From assembly GCF_003730295.1 (NCBI RefSeq), contig NZ_QTSZ01000037.1, forward strand, positions 186,001 to 250,000: a stretch of 64,000 bases of DNA. The letters are read 5' to 3'. Under the pieces are notes generated by a model, which saw nothing but the letters and a program-made list of their open reading frames with translations, had not been told where the DNA came from and searched no databases. Of the stretch, positions 27,274 through 36,245 are shown piece after piece. The DNA is from Ornithinibacillus gellani (lineage in GTDB: Bacteria; Bacillota; Bacilli; Bacillales; Amphibacillaceae). A program made the translations under genes and the position numbers. Numbering within the stretch: the first letter of the stretch is position 1; every line of letters begins with the position of its first letter.

Positions 27274-27645
27274 ATGATGGAATTTATTATACCTGCATTA
27301 GTAATTTTATTAGCCATTGGAATATTTCGGTACTTTCGTCAGCGTAATTATTTAAAAACGTTAACAGAAGAACAATTTAGACAAGGCTATAGAAAAGCGC
27401 AGTTAATCGATGTAAGAGAACCACAAGAATTTAAAAATGGACATATTTTAGGCGCAAGGAATATTCCATTAACTCAAATGAAACAACGTCTAATTGAAAT
27501 GAGAAAAGACAAACCTGTATATTTATATTGTCAAAGTAGTACAAGATCTGCAAGAGCTGCACAGTTACTTCATAAACATGGTTACGAAGATATCAACCAA
27601 TTAAAAGGTGGATTTAAAAAGTGGACAGGTAAAGTTAAACGCTAA
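27274..27645 (+). CDS. yqhL: Membrane-anchored rhodanese-like protein YqhL
   Basis: An N-terminal membrane helix (about 4-20) is followed by a single rhodanese domain (about 30-120) with IDVREPQEFKNGHI and the active-site loop YLYCQSSTRSARAA, where Cys is the persulfide carrier. 123 aa, like YqhL of B. subtilis. ATG 27274 with GGGGGA; a second ATG follows at 27277. Sulfur-acceptor partner unknown. It ends at a terminator shared with gcvPB. Confidence 0.92.
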   Translation: MMEFIIPALVILLAIGIFRYFRQRNYLKTLTEEQFRQGYRKAQLIDVREPQEFKNGHILGARNIPLTQMKQRLIEMRKDKPVYLYCQSSTRSARAAQLLHKHGYEDINQLKGGFKKWTGKVKR

Positions 27646-27707
27646 TGGAGAAACCAGATATTCTTTTATGAAAAGACCTTGCGTAGTGTCATTTAATTAT
27701 TTATTTG

Positions 27708-27740
27708 AAAAACAGCCCCATGGAGCATAGGGCTGTTTTT
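27708..27740. terminator. Bidirectional terminator yqhL/gcvPB
   Basis: Stem AAAAACAGCCC / GGGCTGTTTTT with an 11-nt loop, with T-tracts on both strands between the convergent genes. Confidence 0.9.
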
Positions 27741-27749
27741 ATTTTGTTG

Positions 27750-29210
27750 TTATATTTTTTTGTAACGTAAAATTGGTTTTCTTGCTGCTGTTGTTTCATC
27801 CATTCGCTTCACTACTGTATGATGTGGTGCTTCCTGAACAATTTCTGGATCCTCTTCCACTTCTTTGGCGATTTGTAGCATCGTATCAATAAAACCATCT
27901 AAGGTTTCTTTTGATTCAGTTTCTGTTGGTTCAATCATAAGTGCCTCTTCCACGTTTAGTGGGAAATAGATGGTTGGTGGATGGTAATCAAAATCCAACA
28001 GTCTTTTGGCGATATCCAATGTACGTACGCCAAGTTTTTTCTGTTTTTTACCAGACAAGACAAATTCATGCATGCAATGCTGTGTATATGGCAATACATA
28101 AGCTTGCTCCAATTTTCTCATCATATAGTTTGCATTCAGAACAGCATACTCACTAACTTTTTTCAGTCCTTCTGCCCCCATCGTACGAATGTACGTGTAA
28201 GCGCGTAAATAGATACCGAAATTTCCGTAATAAGGTTTTACACGGCCAATAGATTTTGGACGATCATACTCAAATACATATTGATCATCATTTTTTACGA
28301 TGACCGGCTTCGGCATAAAGGCTGCAAGTTCTTCTGAAACCCCTACTGGACCAGAACCAGGACCACCACCGCCATGAGGGCCGGTAAATGTTTTATGCAA
28401 GTTCAAATGAACGGCATCAAAGCCCATATCTCCTGGACGCGCATAACCCATTATCGCATTTAAATTCGCACCATCATAGTATAATTTCCCGCCAGCCCCA
28501 TGAACAATTTCTGCCATTTCTAAAATTTCCGTTTCAAATAAGCCCAATGTATTTGGATTGGTTAACATTAACGCGGCAGTATCATCACCAACGACACGCT
28601 TTAAATCCTCCAAATCAACGAGCCCTTTATCATTCGATTTTACAGTTACGGATTCAAAGCCTGCAACTGTAGCAGAAGCAGGGTTTGTTCCATGCGCTGA
28701 ATCTGGAACAATTACCTTTTTGCGGTTGAAGTCTCCATTTGCTTCATGGAATGCGCGTATCATTAACAGTGCCGTCCATTCACCATGGGCACCAGCTGCA
28801 GGCTGCAAAGAAACTTCAGCCATTCCAGTAATTTCTTTTAATGATTCTTGGAGATCATACATCATTTCCATAGCACCCTGTACACCTTCTGGTTCTTGAT
28901 GAGGGTGAATGTGACTAAATCCCGGCATTCTTGCTACATCTTCGTTAATCTTTGGATTATATTTCATCGTACAAGATCCAAGTGGATAAAAGCCAGAATC
29001 TACACCGTAGTTACGATTCGATAAACCTGTATAGTGGCGCATAATTTCTAGTTCACTTACTTCTGGTAAGTCAGCTGGGGTTTTCCGAATATAGGAATCA
29101 TCTAATTCCTTTTCTAATTCTACAGTAGGAACATCCATTTCCGGCAAGCTATAACTTGTTCTACCTTTTTTACTACGTTCGAATATTAATGGAAAATTTT
29201 CATTAGCCAT
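27750..29210 (-). CDS. gcvPB: Glycine dehydrogenase (decarboxylating) subunit 2
   Basis: C-terminal half of the split P-protein of the glycine cleavage system; it binds pyridoxal phosphate and decarboxylates glycine. The PLP lysine is in [18 protein letters not shown], and [12 protein letters not shown] and the [10 protein letters not shown] segments are typical. 486 aa, as in Bacillus. ATG 29210. It overlaps the end of gcvPA by 8 bp. Under glycine riboswitch control through the gcvT leader. Confidence 0.97.
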   Translation of the reverse strand: MANENFPLIFERSKKGRTSYSLPEMDVPTVELEKELDDSYIRKTPADLPEVSELEIMRHYTGLSNRNYGVDSGFYPLGSCTMKYNPKINEDVARMPGFSHIHPHQEPEGVQGAMEMMYDLQESLKEITGMAEVSLQPAAGAHGEWTALLMIRAFHEANGDFNRKKVIVPDSAHGTNPASATVAGFESVTVKSNDKGLVDLEDLKRVVGDDTAALMLTNPNTLGLFETEILEMAEIVHGAGGKLYYDGANLNAIMGYARPGDMGFDAVHLNLHKTFTGPHGGGGPGSGPVGVSEELAAFMPKPVIVKNDDQYVFEYDRPKSIGRVKPYYGNFGIYLRAYTYIRTMGAEGLKKVSEYAVLNANYMMRKLEQAYVLPYTQHCMHEFVLSGKKQKKLGVRTLDIAKRLLDFDYHPPTIYFPLNVEEALMIEPTETESKETLDGFIDTMLQIAKEVEEDPEIVQEAPHHTVVKRMDETTAARKPILRYKKI

Positions 29211-30555
29211 TGATTATTTCCCCCAATTCAATCACAAAAGCTTCTATTTCTTCTTTTGTACGAATTTCTGTTACTGCAATTAACATATGCTGATCTAAGT
29301 CTGGATAATTTTTCCCTAAATCATAGCCACCAATGATGCCACGATCTAATAACTTTTTATTTATAGTAGAGACAGAATTAGAAAGTTTTACTACGATTTC
29401 ATTGAAAAACACACCATTAAATACAACCTCAAAGCCAGATGCTTCTAACTTTTGCTTTGCATATCTAGCCTTTTGCATATTCAATTCAGCCATTTTACGT
29501 AAGCCATGTTTGCCGATAGAGCTCATCGCTACTGAACTTGCAAGTGCATTTAATGCTTGGTTGGAACAAATATTAGACGTTGCTTTGTCTCTGCGAATAT
29601 GTTGTTCTCTTGCCTGAAGCGTCAAAACATAACCACGTAAACCATTTTCATCGGTTGTCTGACCTACTAGTCTTCCCGGAACTTTGCGCATCAACTTGTC
29701 AGTGGTGGCAAAATAGCCACAATGCGGTCCACCAAACTGTGCAGGTATACCAAACACTTGTGTGTCTCCCACGACTATATCTGCTCCAAATTCTCCTGGA
29801 GGAGTCAAATATCCAAGTGCAAGCGGATTACTAGATACGACAAGCATGGTTTTCTTTTGCTCCTGTATAAGTTCTTTTATTTTTGCAAGTGGTTCAATTT
29901 GTCCAAAGAAATTTGGGTACTGAATAATGACACTTGCCGTATTTTCGTCTAATTCTTTTGCCAACTGTTCTAAATCCGTAACACCATTATGATGATCAAT
30001 TTCAACAATTTCTAGATCAGGTCCGACTGCATATGTTTCCATTACGGCCCGTGACTCTGGATGAACGGCTTTCGAAACAATGATTTTCTTTTTTCTTGTG
30101 GAGGCAGCGCTTAAGTTCATCGCTTCCGCAAGCGCAGTCCCTCCATCATACATGGATGAGTTTGCAACAGGCATGCCTGTAAGCTCAGAAATCATCGTTT
30201 GAAATTCAAAAATAGCTTGTAATTCTCCTTGGGAAATCTCTGGCTGATATGGTGTATAAGCTGTATAAAATTCAGAACGTGAAATCACATGATCAACCAC
30301 AGACGGAATAAAATGATCGTATACACCTGCACCTAGAAAGGAAGTATTGTCAATCGTATGTTTATTACGTGCTGCCATCGATGCTAATTCTTTTTTTAAT
30401 TGAAATTCATTTGCTGGTTTTTTTAGCTTTAAATCTTCTTTTAAACGAATTTTACCTGGAATATTTGAAAATAATTCATCAGTTGATTGAATGCCAATTT
30501 GTTCTAGCATATTTTGCTTGTCCGCATCTGTCATTGGCAAATAGCGAAACTCCAT
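29203..30555 (-). CDS. gcvPA: Glycine dehydrogenase (decarboxylating) subunit 1
   Basis: N-terminal half of the split P-protein, pairing with GcvPB in the two-subunit enzyme of Firmicutes and archaea. Typical segments are [32 protein letters not shown] and [15 protein letters not shown]. 450 aa is normal. ATG 30555 with GGGGAGG upstream. It lies 35 bp downstream of gcvT. Confidence 0.97.
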   Translation of the reverse strand: MEFRYLPMTDADKQNMLEQIGIQSTDELFSNIPGKIRLKEDLKLKKPANEFQLKKELASMAARNKHTIDNTSFLGAGVYDHFIPSVVDHVISRSEFYTAYTPYQPEISQGELQAIFEFQTMISELTGMPVANSSMYDGGTALAEAMNLSAASTRKKKIIVSKAVHPESRAVMETYAVGPDLEIVEIDHHNGVTDLEQLAKELDENTASVIIQYPNFFGQIEPLAKIKELIQEQKKTMLVVSSNPLALGYLTPPGEFGADIVVGDTQVFGIPAQFGGPHCGYFATTDKLMRKVPGRLVGQTTDENGLRGYVLTLQAREQHIRRDKATSNICSNQALNALASSVAMSSIGKHGLRKMAELNMQKARYAKQKLEASGFEVVFNGVFFNEIVVKLSNSVSTINKKLLDRGIIGGYDLGKNYPDLDQHMLIAVTEIRTKEEIEAFVIELGEIING

Positions 30556-30590
30556 GATAAATCCTCCCCTGTGTTTAAATAATTCTTACC

Positions 30591-31694
30591 TTATTTTGAT
30601 AAAAAAGGCTTTTTAATAATTACAGATTTAAGTTGTCGCTTTCTAACCTGTACGAATAGTTCCGTTCCAACCTCAGTATATTTACTATCAACTAATGCAA
30701 GGCCAATATTCTTTTTTAATGTTGGTGATTGTGTGCCCGAAGTGACAAAGCCTATTTTGTCTTCTCCAACCAATACATCATAACCAGTACGTGGAATTCC
30801 TTTATCAATCATTTCAATTGCAACAAGTTTACGTGTTGGTCCTTCTTCAACTTGCTTTTTTAAAATATCTTTTCCAATAAATTCTGCAGCTTTATCCACT
30901 TTCACTGCAAATTTAAGACCGGCTTCTATTGGAGAAATATCCTTCGATAACTCTTGTCCATACAATGGTAAATTTGCTTCGAAGCGAAGTGTATCTCTAG
31001 CGCCTAATCCCACTGGTACAAGCCCTTCATCTTTTCCGGAATCTAGTAATTCATTCCATAACCGTGCACCAGCTGCTTGGTCTATATATATTTCAAAACC
31101 GTCTTCACCAGTGTAACCCGTTCTAGACACAAGAGCAGTATCTTTCACAGAACCGATTTGAACATCTGTCTGAAAACCAAAAAACTTTATTTGAGAAAGA
31201 TCTGTTTCTGTTAAAGCTTGTAGAATTTCCTCTGCTTTCGGTCCTTGTAATGCAAGGAGCGCATAATTATCTGAAACATTTTCAATGGTAACTGACTCAT
31301 GTTCTTGATGCTGCACCAACCATTCATAGTCTTTATCTGTATTTGCTGCGTTTACAACAAGTAAATAGTCCTTTTCTTTTAGCATATAAATTAAAAAATC
31401 ATCGACAGTTCCACCATCCTCGTAGCACATAAAAGTATATTGTGCCCGGTTTGGCTTTAATTTGGATACATCATTGGTAACCATCTTTTGTAGAAAAGCT
31501 AAACTATCGTCCCCTTGGATTCGAATTTCTCCCATATGAGATACGTCGAAAAGTCCTGCCTTTGTTCGGGTTGCCTCATGCTCTTGCTTAATACTAGAAA
31601 ATTGTACTGGAAGGTCCCAACCTCCAAAGTCAATTGTTTTTGCCCCATATTTCTCATATTCCGGGAACAAAGGCGTTCTTTTCAGTTCACTCAT
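30591..31694 (-). CDS. gcvT: Aminomethyltransferase (glycine cleavage T protein)
   Basis: Transfers the methylene group from the aminomethyl-lipoyl H protein to tetrahydrofolate, releasing ammonia. Folate-binding fold with [21 protein letters not shown] and [20 protein letters not shown] split across the site, and the C-terminal barrel [16 protein letters not shown]. The start is ATG 31694, 9 nt after GGAG, preferred over ATG 31700, which is 3 nt away. 367 aa. First gene of the gcvT-PA-PB operon; gcvH is not in the window. Confidence 0.97.
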   Translation of the reverse strand: MSELKRTPLFPEYEKYGAKTIDFGGWDLPVQFSSIKQEHEATRTKAGLFDVSHMGEIRIQGDDSLAFLQKMVTNDVSKLKPNRAQYTFMCYEDGGTVDDFLIYMLKEKDYLLVVNAANTDKDYEWLVQHQEHESVTIENVSDNYALLALQGPKAEEILQALTETDLSQIKFFGFQTDVQIGSVKDTALVSRTGYTGEDGFEIYIDQAAGARLWNELLDSGKDEGLVPVGLGARDTLRFEANLPLYGQELSKDISPIEAGLKFAVKVDKAAEFIGKDILKKQVEEGPTRKLVAIEMIDKGIPRTGYDVLVGEDKIGFVTSGTQSPTLKKNIGLALVDSKYTEVGTELFVQVRKRQLKSVIIKKPFLSK

Positions 31695-31719
31695 CGTCAT
31701 CCACTCCTTTTTTTGGCAT

Positions 31720-31823
31720 AAAAAATAGAGATTTCACTTTTAGAGGTAGCCGCATCATAAATAAAAAGACAGTCCGTCTTTTTATCCGAATTAACATACC
31801 CTTCATATCGAAAGGAAATCTCT
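31720..31823 (-). terminator. Riboswitch-controlled terminator in the gcvT leader
   Basis: AGAGATTTC (minus strand of 31815-31823) pairs with GAAATCTCT (31727-31735), followed by six T residues on the minus strand. The 5' arm contains the AGAG that also closes stem P1 of aptamer II, so ligand-bound aptamer and terminator exclude each other: an on-switch. The long loop carries its own hairpin ATAAAAAGAC / GTCTTTTTAT (31761-31785), also T-rich at its 3' side. Confidence 0.72.
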
Positions 31824-32292
31824 GTCCTATTACCAGAAAGTTGCACACCCTTAAAGTATCCCGTTCAATAAGCATAAAGGATCTTACATGAACCACATTT
31901 TGATGCTAGCGCCGTGTAGCACATCACATCTTGCATCATATCAGCCTGCTTCATTCTCTTATCAAATAAATGATATGTACAAACAAACTGTTGTTTGTAC
32001 GGTGACATAACATGAGCTGACTGAAGCGGGTTCGGTTTCGAATGATAAGTCCTATGCTGCCAACTAGCTTATACAACTGGTGAGATAAAAGCATTAATTC
32101 CTTTGTCCGGCTAGGGCTTACTGAACAACCACTAAAAATATTCCTTAAAGGTGCTTGCTTCGTTGGTGGTCTGAATAAATGAACCAGACACTCTCCAGAG
32201 TTGCGTCCTACAAGAGTCTTTTTGCCTGAGAGATTCACTTTCGTTTGCTCCTTCGGCGTTACCTTGATGAATATGGTAAGCTCTCCCCTTGT
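31820..32292 (-). ncRNA. Tandem glycine riboswitch with interrupted second aptamer
   Basis: Aptamer I (32210-32292) is near identical in core to B. subtilis gcvT: GGGGAGAG, GCCGAAGGAGCAAAC, GAATCTCTCAGGCAAAA and CTCTTG, closed by ACAAG/CTTGT. Aptamer II opens with CTCTGGAGAGTGTCTGG and ACCACCAACGAAGCAAGCACC (32151-32200). Its 3' part, AACTTTCTGGTAATAGGACAGAG (two pieces, 31820-31842), follows only after about 290 nt. P1 (CTCTG/CAGAG) can still close. Glycine binding turns on gcvT-PA-PB. Confidence 0.9.
31857..32142. mobile_element. 286-nt palindromic insertion inside glycine aptamer II (MITE-like)
   Basis: The segment separates the two halves of the P3 hairpin of aptamer II. It is flanked by direct repeats CCTTAAAG at 31849-31856 and 32143-32150 (plus strand), like an 8-bp target duplication. 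Removing the segment and one repeat restores a compact hairpin GCACC-TTTAA-GGGTGTGC. Subterminal inverted repeats GTTCAATAAGC (31863-31873) and GCTTACTGAAC (32116-32126) match 10 of 11, and a perfect 10-bp hairpin (31977-32000) lies near the centre. No credible gene inside. A structured RNA extension rather than a transposon is the alternative. Confidence 0.6.
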
Positions 32293-32371
32293 ATTCATTC
32301 GCTTTTATGAAAAATGATGATTTGGGTTATACTATGTAACAACTTTGTGAAATAACTATTTTCTAAATCAT

Positions 32372-32379
32372 ATTATAGC
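32372..32379 (-). promoter_or_regulatory. Promoter candidate of the gcv operon
   Basis: Minus strand CTATGCTATAAT holds TATAAT (32372-32377) preceded by TGC, an extended -10. The -35 at 17 nt is weak. It is placed to start the leader about 70 nt before aptamer I. Confidence 0.5.
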
Positions 32380-32447
32380 ATAGAACCAAATTTAAAAATA
32401 GTTGCACTTTTATACATAAACTATCATTAGTTAAAGGATTAGATGCA

Positions 32448-34097
32448 ATGACAGATTTTCAAATTGAAACAGATCAGCAGTTTATTGAAGCATTTTTACA
32501 CCAGTTAAAAAAAGATGAACAATTCTCTTCTTGGGAACTGTTTAAAATGGCCTATGAGGCAGAAGCTTCAACAATCATACCGGATTTTGATGGCTTACGT
32601 GCACTGGAATATCTACCACATATGTCCTTCCTCCCCCATCAAATAGATACTGCCAAAACCGCTATTGAGGAAATGAATGGTCGTGCTATCTTAGCTGATG
32701 AAGTTGGTCTTGGGAAAACGATTGAAGCAGGACTAATTATGAAGGAATTAATGGTTAGAGGGCTTGTACACAAAGCGTTAATTCTTGTTCCAGCTTCTCT
32801 CGTTAGTCAATGGGCACAAGAACTGCAGGAAAAGTTTTACATCCGAGCTATACCATATCGAAAAAATATGGCCTGGGATCAGTCGAGTATTATCATCAGT
32901 TCTATTGATACTGCTAAACGTGATGCCCACAGGGAAATAATACAAGACATTGATTACGACTTACTGCTAATCGATGAAGCACATAAATTAAAAAACCATC
33001 AAACCAAAAATTATGATTTCGTAAAGCAAATTCGAAAAAAATATTGTTTAATGTTAACCGCAACTCCTATTCAAAATAAGTTGATGGAGTTATTCAATTT
33101 GGTGTCTATCCTAAAACCTGGACACTTAGGTAGTTATGATATGTTTTTAAAAAGATACGGTAATCACCGTCACGCTATTCAAGAAAACGAATACTTAAGA
33201 AAGTTAATACAAAAGGTAATGATTCGCAATACACGTGAATCGACTCAGCTCCAAGAGAGCAAGCGAAATATTGAAACCGTGTGGGTTGACTTTTCTCCAT
33301 TGGAAATGGAACTATACCGTGAATTAGAACAAGTAACAGAATCATTTTCTCCATTTTCCAAGATAACCCTTCTTCGCGAATATTGTTCATCGAAAGAAGC
33401 CTGCATGTTATCTTTACAGAAGGTTGCCCAAACCGAAAATGCAGTGGGCCAACTCGAGCCACTTATCGAAAAATTTTCGAAGCTGCCACATCATGCAAAA
33501 TCCCAGAAAGTGCTTGACATTATTCAAAAGGCTCCAAATGAAAAAATAATTATTTTCACAGAATATCGTGCCTCCCAGCTATATTTGCAATGGTTTTTAC
33601 AACAACATGATATTCGTTCCGTTCCTTTTCGTGGCGGGTTTAAACGTGGTAAAAAGGATTGGATGAAACAGCTCTTCGAAAATCACGCTCAAGTGTTAAT
33701 TGCTACTGAAGCAGGTGGTGAAGGTATTAATCTTCAGTTCTGTAAAAATTTAATTAATTATGATCTACCATGGAATCCAATGCGGTTGGAACAGCGTATT
33801 GGCAGGATACATCGTTATGGTCAAAAAAGTGATGTGCATATTTATAACTTATCAATTCGTGATACTTTCGAAGAACAAATTATCAAAGTTTTATATGAAA
33901 AGATTAAATTATTTGAACGGGTAATTGGTGAACTGGATGATATTTTATCAGCATTAGATATCCCGGATATCGAACAGGAAATTCAAACCATATTTACCCA
34001 GTCCACCTCACCAGGAGAAGCTAAAATCAAATTGGAAAACCTATCATCGGTAATCGAGCGACATACAAACGCTAGCAAGGAGGATGAGGCAAACTAA
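32448..34097 (+). CDS. yqhH: SNF2-family DEAD/DEAH helicase YqhH
   Basis: SWI2/SNF2 ATPase of the RapA-like short type. Helicase motifs are seen in order: I ADEVGLGKTIEAG (about residues 83-95), II LLIDEAHKLKN, III LTATPIQNK, V ATEAGGEGINLQ and VI LEQRIGRIHRYGQ. 549 aa, close to YqhH of B. subtilis (557). The start is ATG 32448 with AAAGGA upstream. It forms a two-gene operon with yqhG. The role is unknown; relatives remodel RNA polymerase or nucleoprotein. Confidence 0.94.
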   Translation: MTDFQIETDQQFIEAFLHQLKKDEQFSSWELFKMAYEAEASTIIPDFDGLRALEYLPHMSFLPHQIDTAKTAIEEMNGRAILADEVGLGKTIEAGLIMKELMVRGLVHKALILVPASLVSQWAQELQEKFYIRAIPYRKNMAWDQSSIIISSIDTAKRDAHREIIQDIDYDLLLIDEAHKLKNHQTKNYDFVKQIRKKYCLMLTATPIQNKLMELFNLVSILKPGHLGSYDMFLKRYGNHRHAIQENEYLRKLIQKVMIRNTRESTQLQESKRNIETVWVDFSPLEMELYRELEQVTESFSPFSKITLLREYCSSKEACMLSLQKVAQTENAVGQLEPLIEKFSKLPHHAKSQKVLDIIQKAPNEKIIIFTEYRASQLYLQWFLQQHDIRSVPFRGGFKRGKKDWMKQLFENHAQVLIATEAGGEGINLQFCKNLINYDLPWNPMRLEQRIGRIHRYGQKSDVHIYNLSIRDTFEEQIIKVLYEKIKLFERVIGELDDILSALDIPDIEQEIQTIFTQSTSPGEAKIKLENLSSVIERHTNASKEDEAN

Positions 34098-34098
34098 G

Positions 34099-34896
34099 AT
34101 GGCAATTACAAATATAAATACATTTCTACGTGATTACTTCCAACTGAATGAGTGCCCCATTCTTCAAGAACAGAATGGCGTATTAACCGTTCAGCTTACT
34201 GAAAAGATGGATAAGCGACTAATGAATCGTCCTTTTTATTGGCAATATGTAAAAAGCATCGGAAAACATGGTGAGCCCATGAAACTCACACTAATTACCA
34301 ATCCAGTAAATCGCCATTCGAAAGGAGAATGGGTCCATTTTGGAAGTCCGTGGTATGTACAAATTTTAAATCATTTAAAGGAAGAACACCGCTTCACCAA
34401 ACTATATCAACGAGATTTTGTGCAAGAAGAAAAAACGGAGCTGCACCCATGGTTGATATTAAATCAAAAAATCAGTTACATAGGGCGCCAAAAGCGTGAT
34501 GAGCTTTTTTCACTTGGACTCAATCTTATTAATGGACAAATGAAAACCAATATGATGACGTTTCTGGATGCACTTACACTTCAGCCTAGTATTCCTGATT
34601 TTAGTTACACGATTTCTCCTTTAATTAAATTAAAAAGTGGCTATTTACGAGTGCAATCCGTTTTATATGATTATGTTACCCAGCAGAAACATCCATGGGC
34701 AGTTGAAGCGAGAGCAAAAATGGAAGAAGATGTAGATTTGGCGAAGCATTTTTTTCATGACGAAGCGGATCACGCCCAATTGGATAAAGAAATTAGTGAA
34801 ATTAGAAATAGGTACGAACCAAGGATTTGCATACAAACAATTAATGGCGGATTATTTTATTTGAAGCGACAACAACCACCAAATCAACAAAACTAA
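34099..34896 (+). CDS. yqhG: YqhG family protein
   Basis: 265-aa soluble protein of the YqhG family, unknown function, always next to the SNF2 gene yqhH in Bacillaceae. Family features are MDKRLMNRPFYWQYVKSIG and VHFGSPWYVQI. The start is ATG 34099, one base after the yqhH stop, with GAGG 9 nt upstream. A frame from ATG 34084 abuts its ribosome binding site. A helicase accessory role is inferred from context only. Confidence 0.9.
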   Translation: MAITNINTFLRDYFQLNECPILQEQNGVLTVQLTEKMDKRLMNRPFYWQYVKSIGKHGEPMKLTLITNPVNRHSKGEWVHFGSPWYVQILNHLKEEHRFTKLYQRDFVQEEKTELHPWLILNQKISYIGRQKRDELFSLGLNLINGQMKTNMMTFLDALTLQPSIPDFSYTISPLIKLKSGYLRVQSVLYDYVTQQKHPWAVEARAKMEEDVDLAKHFFHDEADHAQLDKEISEIRNRYEPRICIQTINGGLFYLKRQQPPNQQN

Positions 34897-34938
34897 AAGC
34901 AGCTGAACTTGTTCTTCAAGGCCTCAGCTGCTTTTTTT
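34895..34938. terminator. Bidirectional terminator yqhG/yqzE
   Basis: Stem AAAAGCAGCTGA pairs with TCAGCTGCTTTT around a 17-nt loop, then a T run on the plus strand. The 3' end of yqzE lies within the loop and stem, and the yqhG stop codon overlaps its left edge. Confidence 0.88.
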
Positions 34939-35101
34939 GTCGCATTAATTGTACAGAAAATGACAACATACCAAACCAACGATATGTGTGCTCAAGTTTC
35001 GGTTTTTTCCTTTTTTCCTTTTCTTCCTGTGACATATCAAGATACGTAACAATTTGTTGTGTCAAAAATTTAACATATTCATTTCCAGAAATCCCCATCA
35101 C
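34916..35101 (-). CDS. yqzE: YqzE family protein
   Basis: Small 61-aa basic protein with the YqzE pattern NEYVKFLTQQIVTYLD, EEKEKRKK and YRWFGMLSFSVQL. A single hydrophobic stretch near the C-terminus may touch the membrane. Function unknown; it sits beside the comG operon in Bacillus as well. The start is GTG 35101, 9 nt after AAGGA; ATG 35098 follows it. The last codons form part of the shared terminator. Confidence 0.85.
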   Translation of the reverse strand: MMGISGNEYVKFLTQQIVTYLDMSQEEKEKRKKPKLEHTYRWFGMLSFSVQLMRQKKQLRP

Positions 35102-35234
35102 CCCTTTTATTCCTTTATCCTATCATGCCAATTTTAACATCCATCTATTCAAAAACTTTTTAAAAAATAAGAAGGAATTCTATACTGCAATGGCGAATTA
35201 AGTATACAAGCTATTGAAAGGAGCTGTTGTGTGA

Positions 35235-36245
35235 TTGAAACAACCCAGTCATTTATCTGAGAAACTGCTTCAATCTGCTTTTGAACAAGATGCCTCTGAT
35301 ATCCACTTCTACCCCCAGAAAGAAGCCACGACTATTTATTTTCGCATCCATGGTAAAAGAAGCTTCTATCAACAAATTAAGAATCCACATTACAATCTTT
35401 TACTAACCTATTTTAAATTTACTGCTGGTATGGATATTGGTGAAGTAAGGCGTCCACAAAGTGGGACTATCTTTCATGAACATTCAGGAACTTCCTATTC
35501 TCTTCGATTATCGACTCTACCTGTAAATCAAGCAGAAAGTCTAGCCATACGTATTTTACCTCAACAAGCAAGCCTATCCTTGGATCAACTTTTTTTATTC
35601 CCACATCAATATAAACAAATCGAGCAATGGATGTTGCATCGTGCTGGATTAATATTATTAAGCGGTCCAACCGGCAGCGGTAAAACAACCACACTTTATT
35701 CATTATTGCAGGCAATTATACAAAAACATGCATTCCAAACGATTACATTAGAGGATCCAATCGAAAAAACGATACAGGACATTCTCCAAGTTCAAGTGAA
35801 TGAAAAAGCTGGAATTACTTATCAAACAGGATTAAAGGCTGCATTACGGCATGATCCTGATATTATTATGGTTGGCGAAATCCGCGACGCTCAAACTGCT
35901 AAATTTGCTTTGGAAGCAGCATTAACAGGACATCTAGTACTGAGCACTGTGCATGCAAAACACACCATAGGTACCATCCATCGGTTAAAGGAAATGGGTT
36001 TTACTACCATTGAATTAGAGCAATCTTTAATTGGCATTGCCTCACTTCAACTACTTCCAGTCATTATTGGCAATCATTCCTCTAGGCGCGCTGCTATCAT
36101 GGAATTATTAGATGGTACACATTTGGAGCTTGCACTGAAAGATACCAGCCTAAATAAGCAACAATTATCCCATTCATTTCAAAATTTAAAAAGGAAGGCA
36201 TATGCCTATGGATTTATTTCGAAACATACGCTACAAACACTTTAA
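35235..36245 (+). CDS. comGA: Competence pseudopilus ATPase ComGA
   Basis: Traffic ATPase of the type II/IV secretion family that powers assembly of the competence pseudopilus for DNA uptake. Walker A GPTGSGKTT (about residues 143-151), Asp box TLEDPIE, Walker B RHDPDIIMVGEIRD and His box LVLSTVHAKHT are present. 336 aa versus 356 in B. subtilis. TTG 35235 is the only start close after the upstream in-frame stop, with AAAGGAG 11 nt before it. First gene of comGA-GG. Confidence 0.94.
   Translation: MKQPSHLSEKLLQSAFEQDASDIHFYPQKEATTIYFRIHGKRSFYQQIKNPHYNLLLTYFKFTAGMDIGEVRRPQSGTIFHEHSGTSYSLRLSTLPVNQAESLAIRILPQQASLSLDQLFLFPHQYKQIEQWMLHRAGLILLSGPTGSGKTTTLYSLLQAIIQKHAFQTITLEDPIEKTIQDILQVQVNEKAGITYQTGLKAALRHDPDIIMVGEIRDAQTAKFALEAALTGHLVLSTVHAKHTIGTIHRLKEMGFTTIELEQSLIGIASLQLLPVIIGNHSSRRAAIMELLDGTHLELALKDTSLNKQQLSHSFQNLKRKAYAYGFISKHTLQTL

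Noticed and set aside
31687-31896. A 69-codon minus-strand frame just before gcvT
   Set aside because: It lies in the riboswitch expression platform and insert; no ribosome binding site or family similarity.
32101-32131. A nearer 3' end for glycine aptamer II (AGTAAGCCC...GGACAAAGG on the minus strand)
   Set aside because: It resembles the aptamer end loosely, but cannot pair CAGAG with the CTCTG of P1, whereas the distal copy at 31820-31842 matches both P1 and the core.
31951-32298. A 115-codon open frame on the minus strand across the gcvT leader
   Set aside because: It runs through the glycine riboswitch aptamers, has no recognisable domain, and the RNA explanation accounts for the conserved bases.
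35145-35190. A ComK box (AAAA-N5-TTTT pair) before comGA
   Set aside because: A/T runs are present, but the spacing does not fit the consensus, so no ComK site is called.
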